The notes under the pieces: model-generated
Told to the model about the DNA's origin: nothing
Databases searched by the model: none
The model's input: the letters and a program-made list of their open reading frames with translations, nothing else
Translations under genes and position numbers: made by a program
NCBI GenBank assembly: GCA_014860005.1
Contig: JACZKP010000185.1
Location: forward strand, 1 to 51,777
From: Verrucomicrobiota bacterium
GTDB taxonomy: Bacteria; Verrucomicrobiota; Verrucomicrobiae; Limisphaerales; UBA11358
DNA: 51,777 bases
Reading direction: 5' to 3'
In this document: positions 9,675 through 17,742 of the stretch, one piece after another
Position numbering within the stretch: the stretch's first letter is position 1
Layout: every line of letters starts with the position of its first letter

Positions 9675-10645
9675 AAATGAGGACGCGTGGAGAGGCCTCC
9701 CCTTTGCTTAATCCCTTTCGCATATTCCAACTGGAAGAAGGCCGTACCGCAGAGCGAGAGGGCCGATGGTTTCTGCAATCCCAAAGGGATTGTGTCGCTC
9801 AGCCCAGGGTTGCGAGGTTGGCCCGTCCGGCTCGGACCGAGCTACCCTGGGTTGGCGGGACGGGAGACACCAACCCCAACGGGGTTGCGTCGCATTTGCC
9901 TCGCACGGCCGCAACCCCGTTGGGGTCGTGTTCTTCCACCTCTCATACCCAGGGTAGCTCGTTCCTCGCAACCCTGGGCTTTGGGCCGGAATCCCGTTGG
10001 GATTCATCGCTGGAATTACCGAAACGCATAAGCCCGGTTGCCCGATTCACTTCAAGGAAGGTTTCTTTTCTCTTTGGATGTCTCGCGTTGCTACCGACGC
10101 ACACCGCATTCGCAGCCGGAAACGCGGTGAACTCACTCGATTATCCCGGCCCGGCATGGTCGCCTTATATCGTCGGCGCAGGCATCGGCGTGCTCTCGTG
10201 GCTTACCTTCTATTTTTCAGACAAGCCCATCGGCGCATCGTCGTTCTACGCCCAAGTGTCGGGCTTCATCGGCAAGTTGCTTGCCAAGCGTCATACCAAG
10301 TCGCTCGCCTACTTCAAAGACAATCCGCCGCAAGTAAGTTGGGGATTTGTCTTTGTCCTTTCCATCATCGTGGGGGGCGCGATTGCTGCCCTCACCGGCG
10401 GCGAGTTCGTCAACGAATGGCTTCCGCCCATGTGGATTGACCGCTTTGGTGAGAGCATTGCGCTGCGTGCGGGAGTCGCATTCGGAGGCGGTGTTCTCAT
10501 GGCTTTTGGCGCGCGGCTCGCCGGAGGCTGCACCAGCGGGCATGGCATCAGCGGCACGATGCAACTCAACGTCGCTTCGTGGATCGCGGTGATTTGCTTT
10601 TTCATCGGCGGCATCGCCGTGGCCATGACGCTCTTCAAACTTTAA
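9671..10645 (+). CDS. YeeE/YedE sulfur transporter, N-terminal half
   Basis: YeeE/YedE (TsuA-like) membrane proteins take up thiosulfate or related sulfur compounds. The conserved core begins only near residue 125: a signal-like hydrophobic stretch ending FAAGNA, several transmembrane helices, and FGARLAGGCTSGHGISG carrying the conserved GGCxxGH cysteine. In-frame residues 12-115 are low-complexity translation of a palindromic repeat (9708-10010), so the element seems to have landed just after the start codon without breaking the frame. No other ATG exists before the core. The ATG at 9671 overlaps the stop of the rhodanese gene. With the next gene it forms a split two-gene transporter. Confidence 0.78.
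   Translation: MKMRTRGEASPLLNPFRIFQLEEGRTAEREGRWFLQSQRDCVAQPRVARLARPARTELPWVGGTGDTNPNGVASHLPRTAATPLGSCSSTSHTQGSSFLATLGFGPESRWDSSLELPKRISPVARFTSRKVSFLFGCLALLPTHTAFAAGNAVNSLDYPGPAWSPYIVGAGIGVLSWLTFYFSDKPIGASSFYAQVSGFIGKLLAKRHTKSLAYFKDNPPQVSWGFVFVLSIIVGGAIAALTGGEFVNEWLPPMWIDRFGESIALRAGVAFGGGVLMAFGARLAGGCTSGHGISGTMQLNVASWIAVICFFIGGIAVAMTLFKL
9708..10010. repeat. Nested palindromic element inside YeeE 5' end
   Basis: Contains AATCCCAAAGGGATT, CCCAGGGTTGCGAGG pairing with CCTCGCAACCCTGGG, GAGCTACCCTGGGT pairing with ACCCAGGGTAGCTC, and CAACCCCAACGGGGTTGCG pairing with CGCAACCCCGTTGGGG. These arms are nested, so the whole element can fold as one long hairpin. Its left edge (CTTTCGCATATTCCAACT) recurs at 41385. 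Confidence 0.85.
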
Positions 10646-10651
10646 GCAACC

Positions 10652-11245
10652 ATGATTGATCCCGGCAAAGCAGTTAAACAATCCACCGAAAAACCCGCGC
10701 CGCCGGTGGCCGCCGCGCCCAAGCTGTTGGCTGGTGTGATCTTTGGCCTGGCGTTTGGCTTCCTGTTGCAGAAGGGCGGCGTGGGAAAGTTCAATATTCT
10801 CATCGGCCAGTTGCTGCTCGAGGACTTCACCGTCGCCAAGATCATGCTCACCGCCATCGTCGTCGGCATGGTTGGCGTATTTGCGCTGCACCACTTCGCC
10901 AAGGTGAACCTGCACCTCAAGCCGACGCGCATCGGCGCGAACATCATCGGCGGACTCCTCTTTGGCGCGGGCTTCGCGCTGATGGGCTATTGCCCCGGCA
11001 CGGCCGCGGCGGCGCTGGGTCAAGGAAGCTGGGACGCGCTGTTCGGCATGGCTGGATTGGTCGCGGGTTCGTGGATTTTCGCCGAGTTCTCCGCGTCGCT
11101 GAAAAAAACTGTGGAGAAGTGGGGCGACCTCGGAAAAGTTCTGCTGCCCGATTTGCTGCGCGTCCCGCGCGGAGTGTTCGTGGTGCTTTTTGCGGTGCTG
11201 CTAACTGTTGGAATATTTGTATTGGAAAGGGTGTTTCCCCGATGA
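10652..11245 (+). CDS. YeeE/YedE sulfur transporter, C-terminal half
   Basis: A 197-residue membrane protein with about five helices. It starts with a Pro/Ala-rich cytoplasmic stretch, then LLAGVIFGLAFGFLL, LKPTRIGANIIGGLLFGAGF, and ALMGYCPGTAAAALGQGSW, which carries the second conserved cysteine motif (GYCPGT) of YeeE/YedE proteins. Split YeeE halves encoded side by side are known in many bacteria. It lies 6 bp after the first half and overlaps the sulfite-oxidase-like gene by ATGA. Confidence 0.88.
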   Translation: MIDPGKAVKQSTEKPAPPVAAAPKLLAGVIFGLAFGFLLQKGGVGKFNILIGQLLLEDFTVAKIMLTAIVVGMVGVFALHHFAKVNLHLKPTRIGANIIGGLLFGAGFALMGYCPGTAAAALGQGSWDALFGMAGLVAGSWIFAEFSASLKKTVEKWGDLGKVLLPDLLRVPRGVFVVLFAVLLTVGIFVLERVFPR

Positions 11246-12339
11246 CGGTCCGGAGAACATCGAGTCGGGGCGGCAAAATGTTCTCGCCGGGAGGGATGAT
11301 TGTGCGCGAGCGGGAGCCGTTGAATCTCGAAATGCCGTTCGGCTCGCTCGCCGGATTCCTCACTCCGGTGGACCGCTTTTTTGTGCGCAGCCACTTTGCG
11401 ATTCCGCAGATTGACGCGAAAACCTGGCGGCTAAAAATCGAAGGCGAGGTCGAGACGCCGTTGGAACTGACTTACGACCAAGTGCGCGCGATGGGGTCGC
11501 GCACCGTCGCCGTGACGATGGAATGCGCGGGCAATGGGCGCGCTTTCCTCACGCCGGCTGCCAGCGGTGCGCAATGGGAGCGCGGCGCGGTCAGCAATGC
11601 GGAGTGGACCGGCGTCCGGCTCACCGACGTGCTGCGCCGCGCCGGTCTGAAGAACTCCGGGCGCGAAGTCATTTTCGAGGGCGCGGACCGGGGCGAAATC
11701 AAAGAGCCGCCGGGCCCGGCCGGGGAAATTCATTACGCGCGCAGCCTGCCGGTGTCGAAGGCGAACGAAGATGTCCTGCTCGCTTTCAAAATGAACGGTG
11801 CGGAACTGACGCCCGCGCATGGCGCCCCGCTCCGGGTCATCGTGCCCGGCTGGTATGGCATGGCCTCGGTAAAATGGCTGACCCGGATCATCGTCAGCGC
11901 CCAGCCGTTCCACGGTTATTATCAAACCATTGATTACGCCTATTGGGAACGCGGACCGAGCGCACCGACCCTGGTCCCGATTACCGAGATGCAGGTGAAG
12001 GCCCAGATCGCGCAGCCCGGTTTCGCCGACGCCGTGCCTGCTGGGGAGTTGTATCGGGTTTGCGGGGCCGCGTGGACCACCGAAGCTGAAATTACGAAAG
12101 TGGAGATCAGCACCGACGGCGGCGCGACGTGGCATGACACGCATCTGCTGGGAGAACCGATCCGCAACGCCTGGCGGCTGTGGGAATACGATTGGCAGGT
12201 GCCGACGAAACCTGCGAAAGCCACGCTCATCGCCCGCGCGACGGATTCGGAAGGCCGCACCCAACCAACGGAGCGCGATCAGGACCGCCGTAGTTACATC
12301 GTGAACCACCTCCTGCCGATCGAGGTGGAGGTGCGGTGA
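11242..12339 (+). CDS. Sulfite-oxidase-like molybdopterin enzyme
   Basis: A 365-residue molybdopterin oxidoreductase of the sulfite oxidase family. The Moco domain has FVRSHFAIPQID, VTMECAGNGR with the molybdenum-ligand Cys95, and HGAPLRVIVPGWYGMASVKW; the C-terminal Mo-co dimerisation domain has VEISTDGGATWHDTHL. This family oxidises sulfite to sulfate or reduces oxidised thiols. It has no heme domain and no evident Tat or Sec signal, so it may be cytoplasmic. That would match sulfite made by the persulfide dioxygenase-like protein upstream. The ATG at 11242 overlaps the previous stop codon; longer versions would overlap the transporter gene out of frame. Confidence 0.9.
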   Translation: MTVRRTSSRGGKMFSPGGMIVREREPLNLEMPFGSLAGFLTPVDRFFVRSHFAIPQIDAKTWRLKIEGEVETPLELTYDQVRAMGSRTVAVTMECAGNGRAFLTPAASGAQWERGAVSNAEWTGVRLTDVLRRAGLKNSGREVIFEGADRGEIKEPPGPAGEIHYARSLPVSKANEDVLLAFKMNGAELTPAHGAPLRVIVPGWYGMASVKWLTRIIVSAQPFHGYYQTIDYAYWERGPSAPTLVPITEMQVKAQIAQPGFADAVPAGELYRVCGAAWTTEAEITKVEISTDGGATWHDTHLLGEPIRNAWRLWEYDWQVPTKPAKATLIARATDSEGRTQPTERDQDRRSYIVNHLLPIEVEVR

Positions 12340-12351
12340 CCCAATCCCTTT

Positions 12352-12810
12352 ATGAAAATGCTACTGAGCACAATGGCCATTGCGGCGCTCATCGCTCTGC
12401 CGCCGACCGGTATGACTGCTGAACCCGTAACACAATCCACCAATAAAATGCACAATGTCGTCTTTGAAGTCGCCATTGACGGCGCGGAGCGATGGGAAGC
12501 GGCTTTGCGCAACATGGTGAACGTGCAGAAATCGCTCGGCGCAAAGACCACTAAAATTGAAGTGGTCGCCCACGGCAAAGGCATTGGAATGCTCCTCACC
12601 ACAACTGCGGCAACGAATCCGGAAATGAAGACGACGGTTGAGAAACTGCACGCCAGCGGAGTGGTGTTCTCCGTTTGTGAAAACACCATGAAAAGAAAGC
12701 AGATTACCAAGGATCAACTCGTCCCCCTTGCAACCACCGTTGATTCCGGCGTCAGCGAAGTGATCCGCAAACAAGAAGCGGGCTACGCCTACATCAAAAG
12801 CGGGGGCTGA
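12352..12810 (+). CDS. Secreted DsrE-like sulfur-relay protein
   Basis: A 152-residue protein with an N-terminal signal peptide (LLSTMAIAALIALPPTGMTA) and a DsrE/DsrF-like fold: VVFEVAIDGAERWEAAL, IEVVAHGKGIGML, and VVFSVCENTMKRKQI, whose Cys is the likely persulfide carrier. It sits 12 bp after the sulfite-oxidase-like gene inside the sulfur cassette. The envelope location suggests it handles sulfane sulfur outside the cytoplasm. A diverged fragment of a paralogue lies at 30705-30764. Confidence 0.85.
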   Translation: MKMLLSTMAIAALIALPPTGMTAEPVTQSTNKMHNVVFEVAIDGAERWEAALRNMVNVQKSLGAKTTKIEVVAHGKGIGMLLTTTAATNPEMKTTVEKLHASGVVFSVCENTMKRKQITKDQLVPLATTVDSGVSEVIRKQEAGYAYIKSGG

Positions 12811-12837
12811 TTCCAGAACCCAAATCTATTCTCGCTC

Positions 12838-13137
12838 ATGAAAATGTCATTTCTTCACACCTCCAGGCCGCTCCTCCTGGCCGTCCTGATTGGCGCGGCG
12901 CTCGGTGCCGCGCTCGGATATTACGGCCAATGTACCTCCGGCACCTGTCCGCTCACCTCGACGTGGTGGCGGGGCGCGCTTTACGGTGGCGTCATCGGTT
13001 TAATCTTCGGCGCACTCTCGAAATCAAAGAATCAATCCCCCGAACCAAACGAAAAGCCCTCCGCCTCGAAGCCTGTCAGTTCACCGGTGGCCGAGCCCCC
13101 CGAACGTCCTGACGCCGGGAAATCGGCGGGGACTTAA
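12838..13137 (+). CDS. DUF6132-like small membrane protein
   Basis: A 99-residue protein with two membrane segments: PLLLAVLIGAALGAALGYY near the N-terminus and a second around GALYGGVIGLIFGAL, separated by a loop with GQCTSGTCPLTS. The two cysteines in that short loop are the hallmark of DUF6132 proteins. The tail is Pro/Ser-rich. Such proteins are often found beside rhodanese and YeeE genes, which fits this location. Function unknown; a role in sulfur transfer across the membrane is a guess. Confidence 0.75.
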   Translation: MKMSFLHTSRPLLLAVLIGAALGAALGYYGQCTSGTCPLTSTWWRGALYGGVIGLIFGALSKSKNQSPEPNEKPSASKPVSSPVAEPPERPDAGKSAGT

Positions 13138-13238
13138 TCAACCCTCAGCGCGATTCTCGCGCGCCTACACTATGAACACCGCGCCATCGGAGACTCTCCC
13201 ACCTCGGGAGGTCTGTAACCCGGATAATTCACACCTTC

Positions 13239-13371
13239 GTAGCGCAGACTTCCAGTCTGCTGTATCGCAGGGCTTCCAGCCTGCATCGCGCTCGCCCACA
13301 CGAACGCGCCGGGTTTGCGACGGTCTGCCGGTTGGAAACCGGCGATACAGCAGGTTGGAAACCTGCGCTAC
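13239..13371. repeat. GTAGCGCAGAC-type palindromic element
   Basis: The left end reads GTAGCGCAGACTTCCAGTCT; the right end reads CAGGTTGGAAACCTGCGCTA, with the central GGTTGGAAACCGGCGATACA mirroring CTGTATCGCAGGGCTTCCAG. This is one long imperfect hairpin in the 327-bp gap between the DUF6132 gene and sulP. The rest of the gap shows no gene. It may act as an attenuator or terminator between them. Confidence 0.8.
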
Positions 13372-13464
13372 GAGGCCACGGCATCGCACTGCCCGCGACA
13401 AAACGTGAACCCGCGGTCGCAGCCCAAAGGCTGATCCGCGAGACAGAACCCGCATTGCCTTCAC

Positions 13465-15285
13465 ATGAGCACTCAGCCTATCGCAAACTGCGGCGACCAA
13501 AAACCGTGGCTGACGCGGCTGGTGCCGGCGCTGGACTGGCTCCGGCATTATGAGCGCAAGCATCTGCCCGGTGATGCTCTCGCGGGCGTGATCGTCGCGA
13601 CGCTGCTCATCCCCCAGGCCATGGCCTATGCGCTGCTCGCTGGTTTGCCGCCACAGGTCGGAGTGTATGCCAGCCTGTTGCCGCTCGCAGTTTATGCGTT
13701 GCTTGGCAGCAGCCGGTTTTTGTCGGTCGGCCCATCAGCGTTGTTATCGCTGCTCATCCTGACGCAGGTCGGCGCATTGGCGGAGCCCGGTTCGTCACGC
13801 TACCTCGCACTCGCCATGGCCACCGCGCTCATCGCGGGTGCCATGCAAATCGCGATGGGGGCCGCGCGGCTGGGGGTGCTAACGAACTTCCTGAGCCAGC
13901 CGGTGCTCTCCGGCTTTACCAGTGCCGCGGCGGTTCACATCGCGTTGAGCCAGGTGAAACATCTGCTCGGCGTGCCGCTTCCGCGGACCGACCATCTGCA
14001 CGAGTTGCTGGCGGAACTGGCGCGGGCGCTGCCGCAGACGCGCTGGCCCACGGTCGCGATCAGCAGCGCGAGCGTTTTGCTGTTGCTCGCATTTAAATAC
14101 CTGCTACCGCGGCTTCTCGCGCGCTGGAAAACATTCCCGGCGGCCCTGGCGCAATCGCTGTCGAAGAGCGGGCCGATCGTCGTGGTGATCGTCGGCACGG
14201 CTATCGTCGCCGCTTTCCACCTCGGGGCGCAGAACGGGATAAGTATCATCGGAGAGATCCCCAGCGGATTGCCAAGGTTCGCGCTTCCCGCGCTCGCCGC
14301 ATCTGAGTTTCTGCCGCTGATTCCGCTCGCCCTCGCGGTCAGCTTCATTGGCTTTCTCGAAAACATTTCCGTCGCGAAATCGCTCGCGGCCAAACGCCGG
14401 CAGAAAGTGGATTCCAACCAGGAATTCATCGCGCTGGGGGCGGCCAATCTCGCAGCCGGGGTCACCGGCGGTTATCCGGTCAGCGGCTCCTTCGCCCGCT
14501 CGACGATCAACTTCACCGCCGGCGCCAAGACCGGCCTCGCCTCGCTCATCACGGTGGCGGTCGTTGGTCTGGCCGCGCTGTTTCTGATGCCGCTTTTCCA
14601 CTATTTGCCCCAAGCCGTGCTGGCCGCCATCATCATCATCGCGGTCACCGGCTTGATGGACTTCGCCATGCCGCGCCGACTCTGGCGCTACAACAAAGCG
14701 GACGCCGCTGCGTTGATCCTTACGTTCGTCGCGGTGCTCGCGCTCGGAGTCGAGATAGGCATCCTCATCGGTGTGGGTGCGACGATCCTGCTTTATCTCT
14801 GGCGCACGAGCCGACCGCACATGGCCGTCGTGGGACGGGTGCCCAACACCGAGCACTTTCGCAACGTCCGGCGCCACCAAGTGCAAACGCTCCCGCACGT
14901 CCTCCTGCTGCGGATTGACGAGAGCCTCTACTTCGCCAACGCCAAGTATATCGAAGACTTCGTGCTGTGCGCCGTCGCCGAGCGACCGCAGTTGCGGCAT
15001 CTCGTGCTGATCTGCAACGCGGTCAATTTCATTGATGCCAGCGCACTTGAGACGCTGACCGATCTTCGTAACCGGATGCAAGACGCGGGCATCGAACTCT
15101 ATCTCACCGAAGTCAAAGGTCCGGTGATGGACCGGCTCGCCGACACGGAATTCTTCGAACAACTCGGTTCCGAAAGGGTCTTCCTCACGACTGAGGAGGC
15201 TTACGAGCAACTCGCGTCCGCATCGCCCGCTCCGCCGCCCAACTCCGACGAACCACGCAAAGTCTCCGTGCCTGCGACTGAATGA
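13465..15285 (+). CDS. SulP-family anion transporter with STAS domain
   Basis: A 606-residue inner-membrane transporter. The N-terminal 450 residues carry the SulP fold: LPGDALAGVIVATLLIPQAM, LLGSSRFLSVGPSALLSLL, SQPVLSGFTSAAAV, and VTGGYPVSGSFARSTINF. The C-terminal 130 residues are a STAS domain (VLLLRIDESLYFANAKYIED, then LVLICNAVNFIDASALETL). SulP proteins move sulfate, bicarbonate or other anions. Placement at the end of the sulfur cassette suggests sulfate export or uptake, which is inferred. A short fragment of a related sulP (about 90% identical by eye) lies at 30773-30832. Confidence 0.93.
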   Translation: MSTQPIANCGDQKPWLTRLVPALDWLRHYERKHLPGDALAGVIVATLLIPQAMAYALLAGLPPQVGVYASLLPLAVYALLGSSRFLSVGPSALLSLLILTQVGALAEPGSSRYLALAMATALIAGAMQIAMGAARLGVLTNFLSQPVLSGFTSAAAVHIALSQVKHLLGVPLPRTDHLHELLAELARALPQTRWPTVAISSASVLLLLAFKYLLPRLLARWKTFPAALAQSLSKSGPIVVVIVGTAIVAAFHLGAQNGISIIGEIPSGLPRFALPALAASEFLPLIPLALAVSFIGFLENISVAKSLAAKRRQKVDSNQEFIALGAANLAAGVTGGYPVSGSFARSTINFTAGAKTGLASLITVAVVGLAALFLMPLFHYLPQAVLAAIIIIAVTGLMDFAMPRRLWRYNKADAAALILTFVAVLALGVEIGILIGVGATILLYLWRTSRPHMAVVGRVPNTEHFRNVRRHQVQTLPHVLLLRIDESLYFANAKYIEDFVLCAVAERPQLRHLVLICNAVNFIDASALETLTDLRNRMQDAGIELYLTEVKGPVMDRLADTEFFEQLGSERVFLTTEEAYEQLASASPAPPPNSDEPRKVSVPATE

Positions 15286-15438
15286 ATGAAAGCAACCAAA
15301 CCACGCCCCTATGAACACTACGAAGCTTACGATCCTTCAGATTAATGACACCCACGGCTATCTGGAGCCCCACCCCGAATTATTCTGGCAAGGTGACAAG
15401 GCTGCAAACCGACTCGCGGGCGGCTATGCGCGGTTGCT
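15284..15438 (+). repeat. 5' copy of the metallophosphatase gene (copy A)
   Basis: Leader plus the first 43 codons match 17716-17870 without net gap at about 90% identity by eye (both start ATGAACACTACGAAGCTTAC). The similarity stops at GGCTATGCGCGGTTGCT, where the signal-like stretch of the LRR protein begins. Confidence 0.9.
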
Positions 15439-17549
15439 GCCGCTGCTGCTGCTGTTCCTGCTGCCGGCCGCGGTGCAGGCCCAATTCAATTTCACGACCA
15501 ATGACGGCACGATCACCATCACCGGCTACACCGGCTCCGGTGGTGATGTGTCCATCCCCAGCACGATCAATGGCCTGCCGGTTGCCACCATCGGGGACGG
15601 TGCTTTCCAGAACCAGACCAACCTGAACAGCGTCGTGATTCCCGACAGCGTCACCCACATTGGGTCCAGGGCATTTTATGGCTGCATCTGGCTTTTCGGG
15701 GTCACGATGCCAGCGAATGTGCCGAGTATTGGAGATTATGCGTTCTACCAATGCTTCCAGATGACCGGCATCACGATCCCTGAGACGGTCACGAATATCG
15801 GAGCTTGGGCGTTCTACGCCTGCGCCAGCATGAGGGATGTCAGCATTCCCGACAGCGTGAGAAGCATCGGAGACCACGCTTTCGATTCCTGCTGGAGGTT
15901 GAGCAAAGTGACTATCGGCAATGGAGCTACGAGCATCGGGCGTTATGCATTCAACGGTTGCGGTGCCCTGGACAGCGTCATCATGGGCGGCAGCGTCACC
16001 AATATTGGTAACCGGGCGTTTTACGGCTGTTCCAACCTGGTGAGCATTATCATCCCCGACAGCGTCACGAGCATCGGGGAATATGCATTCGCTGGGTGCA
16101 GCAGTCTGACCAGCGTCATGATCGGCAACAGCGTCACCTCCATCGGGCTCTATTCGTTTTCTTGGTGCCACAGTCTGACCAACGTCATGATCGGCAACAG
16201 CGTCACCACCATCGGGGATTGGGCGTTCTATGAGTGCAGCAGTCTGACCGGCGTCACGATTCCCAACAGCGTCACCGACATCGGAAGCTCTGCGTTCTCT
16301 GGGTGCAGCAGTCTGATCAGCGTTACAATCCCTGATAGCGTCACCACCATCGGGTCCTCTGCGTTCTATGGATGCACCAGTCTGACCAATGTCATGACCC
16401 CCTTCGGAGTCACCACCATCCGGCGCTATACGTTCGCTGGGTGCAGCAGTCTGACCAGCGTCACGATCCCTGACAGCGTCACCACCATCTGGGACGGTGC
16501 GTTCTCTGGGTGCAGCAGTCTGACCAGCGTCACGATCCCTGACAGCGTCACCACCATCTGGGACGCTGCGTTCTCTGGGTGCCGCAGTCTGACCAGCGTC
16601 ACGATTCCCAACAGCGTCACTTTCATCGGGTCCTATCCGTTCTCTGGGTGCAGCAGTCTGGTTGCAATCACGGTGAGTCCGCTCAACTCCGTCTATAGCA
16701 GTGTGGACGGCGTGTTGTTCAATAAGAGCCAGACCAGGCTCATCCAATATCCGGGGGGCAAAGCCGGAAGCTACACCATCCCCAACAGCGTAACCACCAT
16801 CTGGTATAATGCGTTCTCCGAGTGCAGCAGTCTGACCAGCGTCACAATCCCCAACAGCGTAACTGACATCAGGTCCGATGCGTTCTCTGGCTGCAGCAGT
16901 CTGACCGACGTCACGATTCCTGATAGCGTCACCATCATCCAGTACCGGGCGTTCTATGAGTGCAGAAGTCTGACCAGCGTCACGATTCCTGATAGCGTAA
17001 CCACCATCTGGCATAGTGCATTTTCCGAGTGCAGCAGTCTGACCAACGTCACGATCCCTGACAGCGTCACCGTCATCTGGTCCTATGCGTTCTCAGGGTG
17101 CCGCAGTCTGACCAGCGTCACGATCCCTGACAGCGTCACCACCATCGGGCCCGATGCGTTCTCTGGGTGCAGCAGTCTGCGTGGAGTCTATTTCCGAGGT
17201 AACGCCCCCCAGCTTTGCTTCGACTCCCTTCACCGATGCCGACAATGCGATCATTTATTATTTGCCGGGAACCGCGGGCTGGGGCGCAACGTTTGAGGGT
17301 CGTCCGGCCCGGCTGTGGAATCCCCGGGTGCAAACCGGCGCGGCGAGCTTTGGCGTGCGGACGAACCGGTTTGGCTTCGACATCACCGGGACCAGCGGCC
17401 TGATCGTCGTGGTGGAAGCCTGCACGAATCTGGCCAATCCGGTCTGGTTTCCGGCGGGCACCCACACCCTCACCGGCGGCTCGGCCTACTTCAGCGATTC
17501 GGAGTGGGCGAATCATCCCCGTCGTTTCTACCGCCTCCGCTCGCCGTAA
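15311..17549 (+). pseudogene. BspA-type LRR protein with grafted N-terminus, frameshifted
   Basis: Residues 1-43 are the N-terminus of a metallophosphatase (TILQINDTHGYLEP). They run into LLPLLLLFLLPAAVQAQ, a signal peptide that has lost its own Met. Residues 60-630 hold more than 20 LRR_5/BspA repeats of about 23 residues (SVTIPDSVTTIG, AFSGCSSLT). At 17205-17210 a run of six C shifts the frame: one frame stops at 17296, the other continues PSFASTPFTDADNAIIYYLP and ends RRFYRLRSP at 17549, the natural C-terminus. Removing one C restores the whole protein. Some 69-bp units (16440-16580) are nearly identical, a sign of recent repeat expansion. BspA-like proteins are surface adhesins; here the signal is internal, so export is doubtful. 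Confidence 0.8.
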
Positions 17550-17580
17550 CTCCCTCCAGTGAACCGGAGAATGACTGAGC

Positions 17581-17688
17581 GAGGCAACGCCATCCCCACC
17601 CCAAGCATCCATGGCACGACTCACTGAAATACACTTCACCCACCGCGTTGGCTGGCTGCGCGCCGCCGTGCTCGGGGCCAATGACGGG
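17581..17688 (+). pseudogene. 5' fragment of a VIT1-type gene
   Basis: Matches 19201-19308 without gaps at about 90% identity by eye: leader GAGGCAACGCCATCC, ATG at 17611, then codons for MARLTEIHFTHRVGWLRAAV and LGANDG. After 26 codons the similarity ends abruptly in AAAAGGGCTTCATAAC. It lies between the LRR gene and the intact metallophosphatase. Confidence 0.88.
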
Positions 17689-17742
17689 AAAAGGGCTTCA
17701 TAACTTCGACCGAAAGAACGAAAGAAACCGAACCACGCCACT

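Noticed and set aside
14104..15318. 404-codon antisense frame over sulP
   Set aside because: Asp/Glu/Arg/Gly-rich shadow of the transporter helices; no recognisable domain.
15380..17014. 544-codon antisense frame over the LRR gene
   Set aside because: Its apparent repeats (GDAVGNRDAGQTAA) are the reverse of the LRR units and have no start context or known fold.
16430..17170. Possible CRISPR or tandem-repeat array
   Set aside because: The 69-bp period equals 23 codons and the units encode a clear LRR_5 motif with codon-level variation; there are no spacer-like unique segments.
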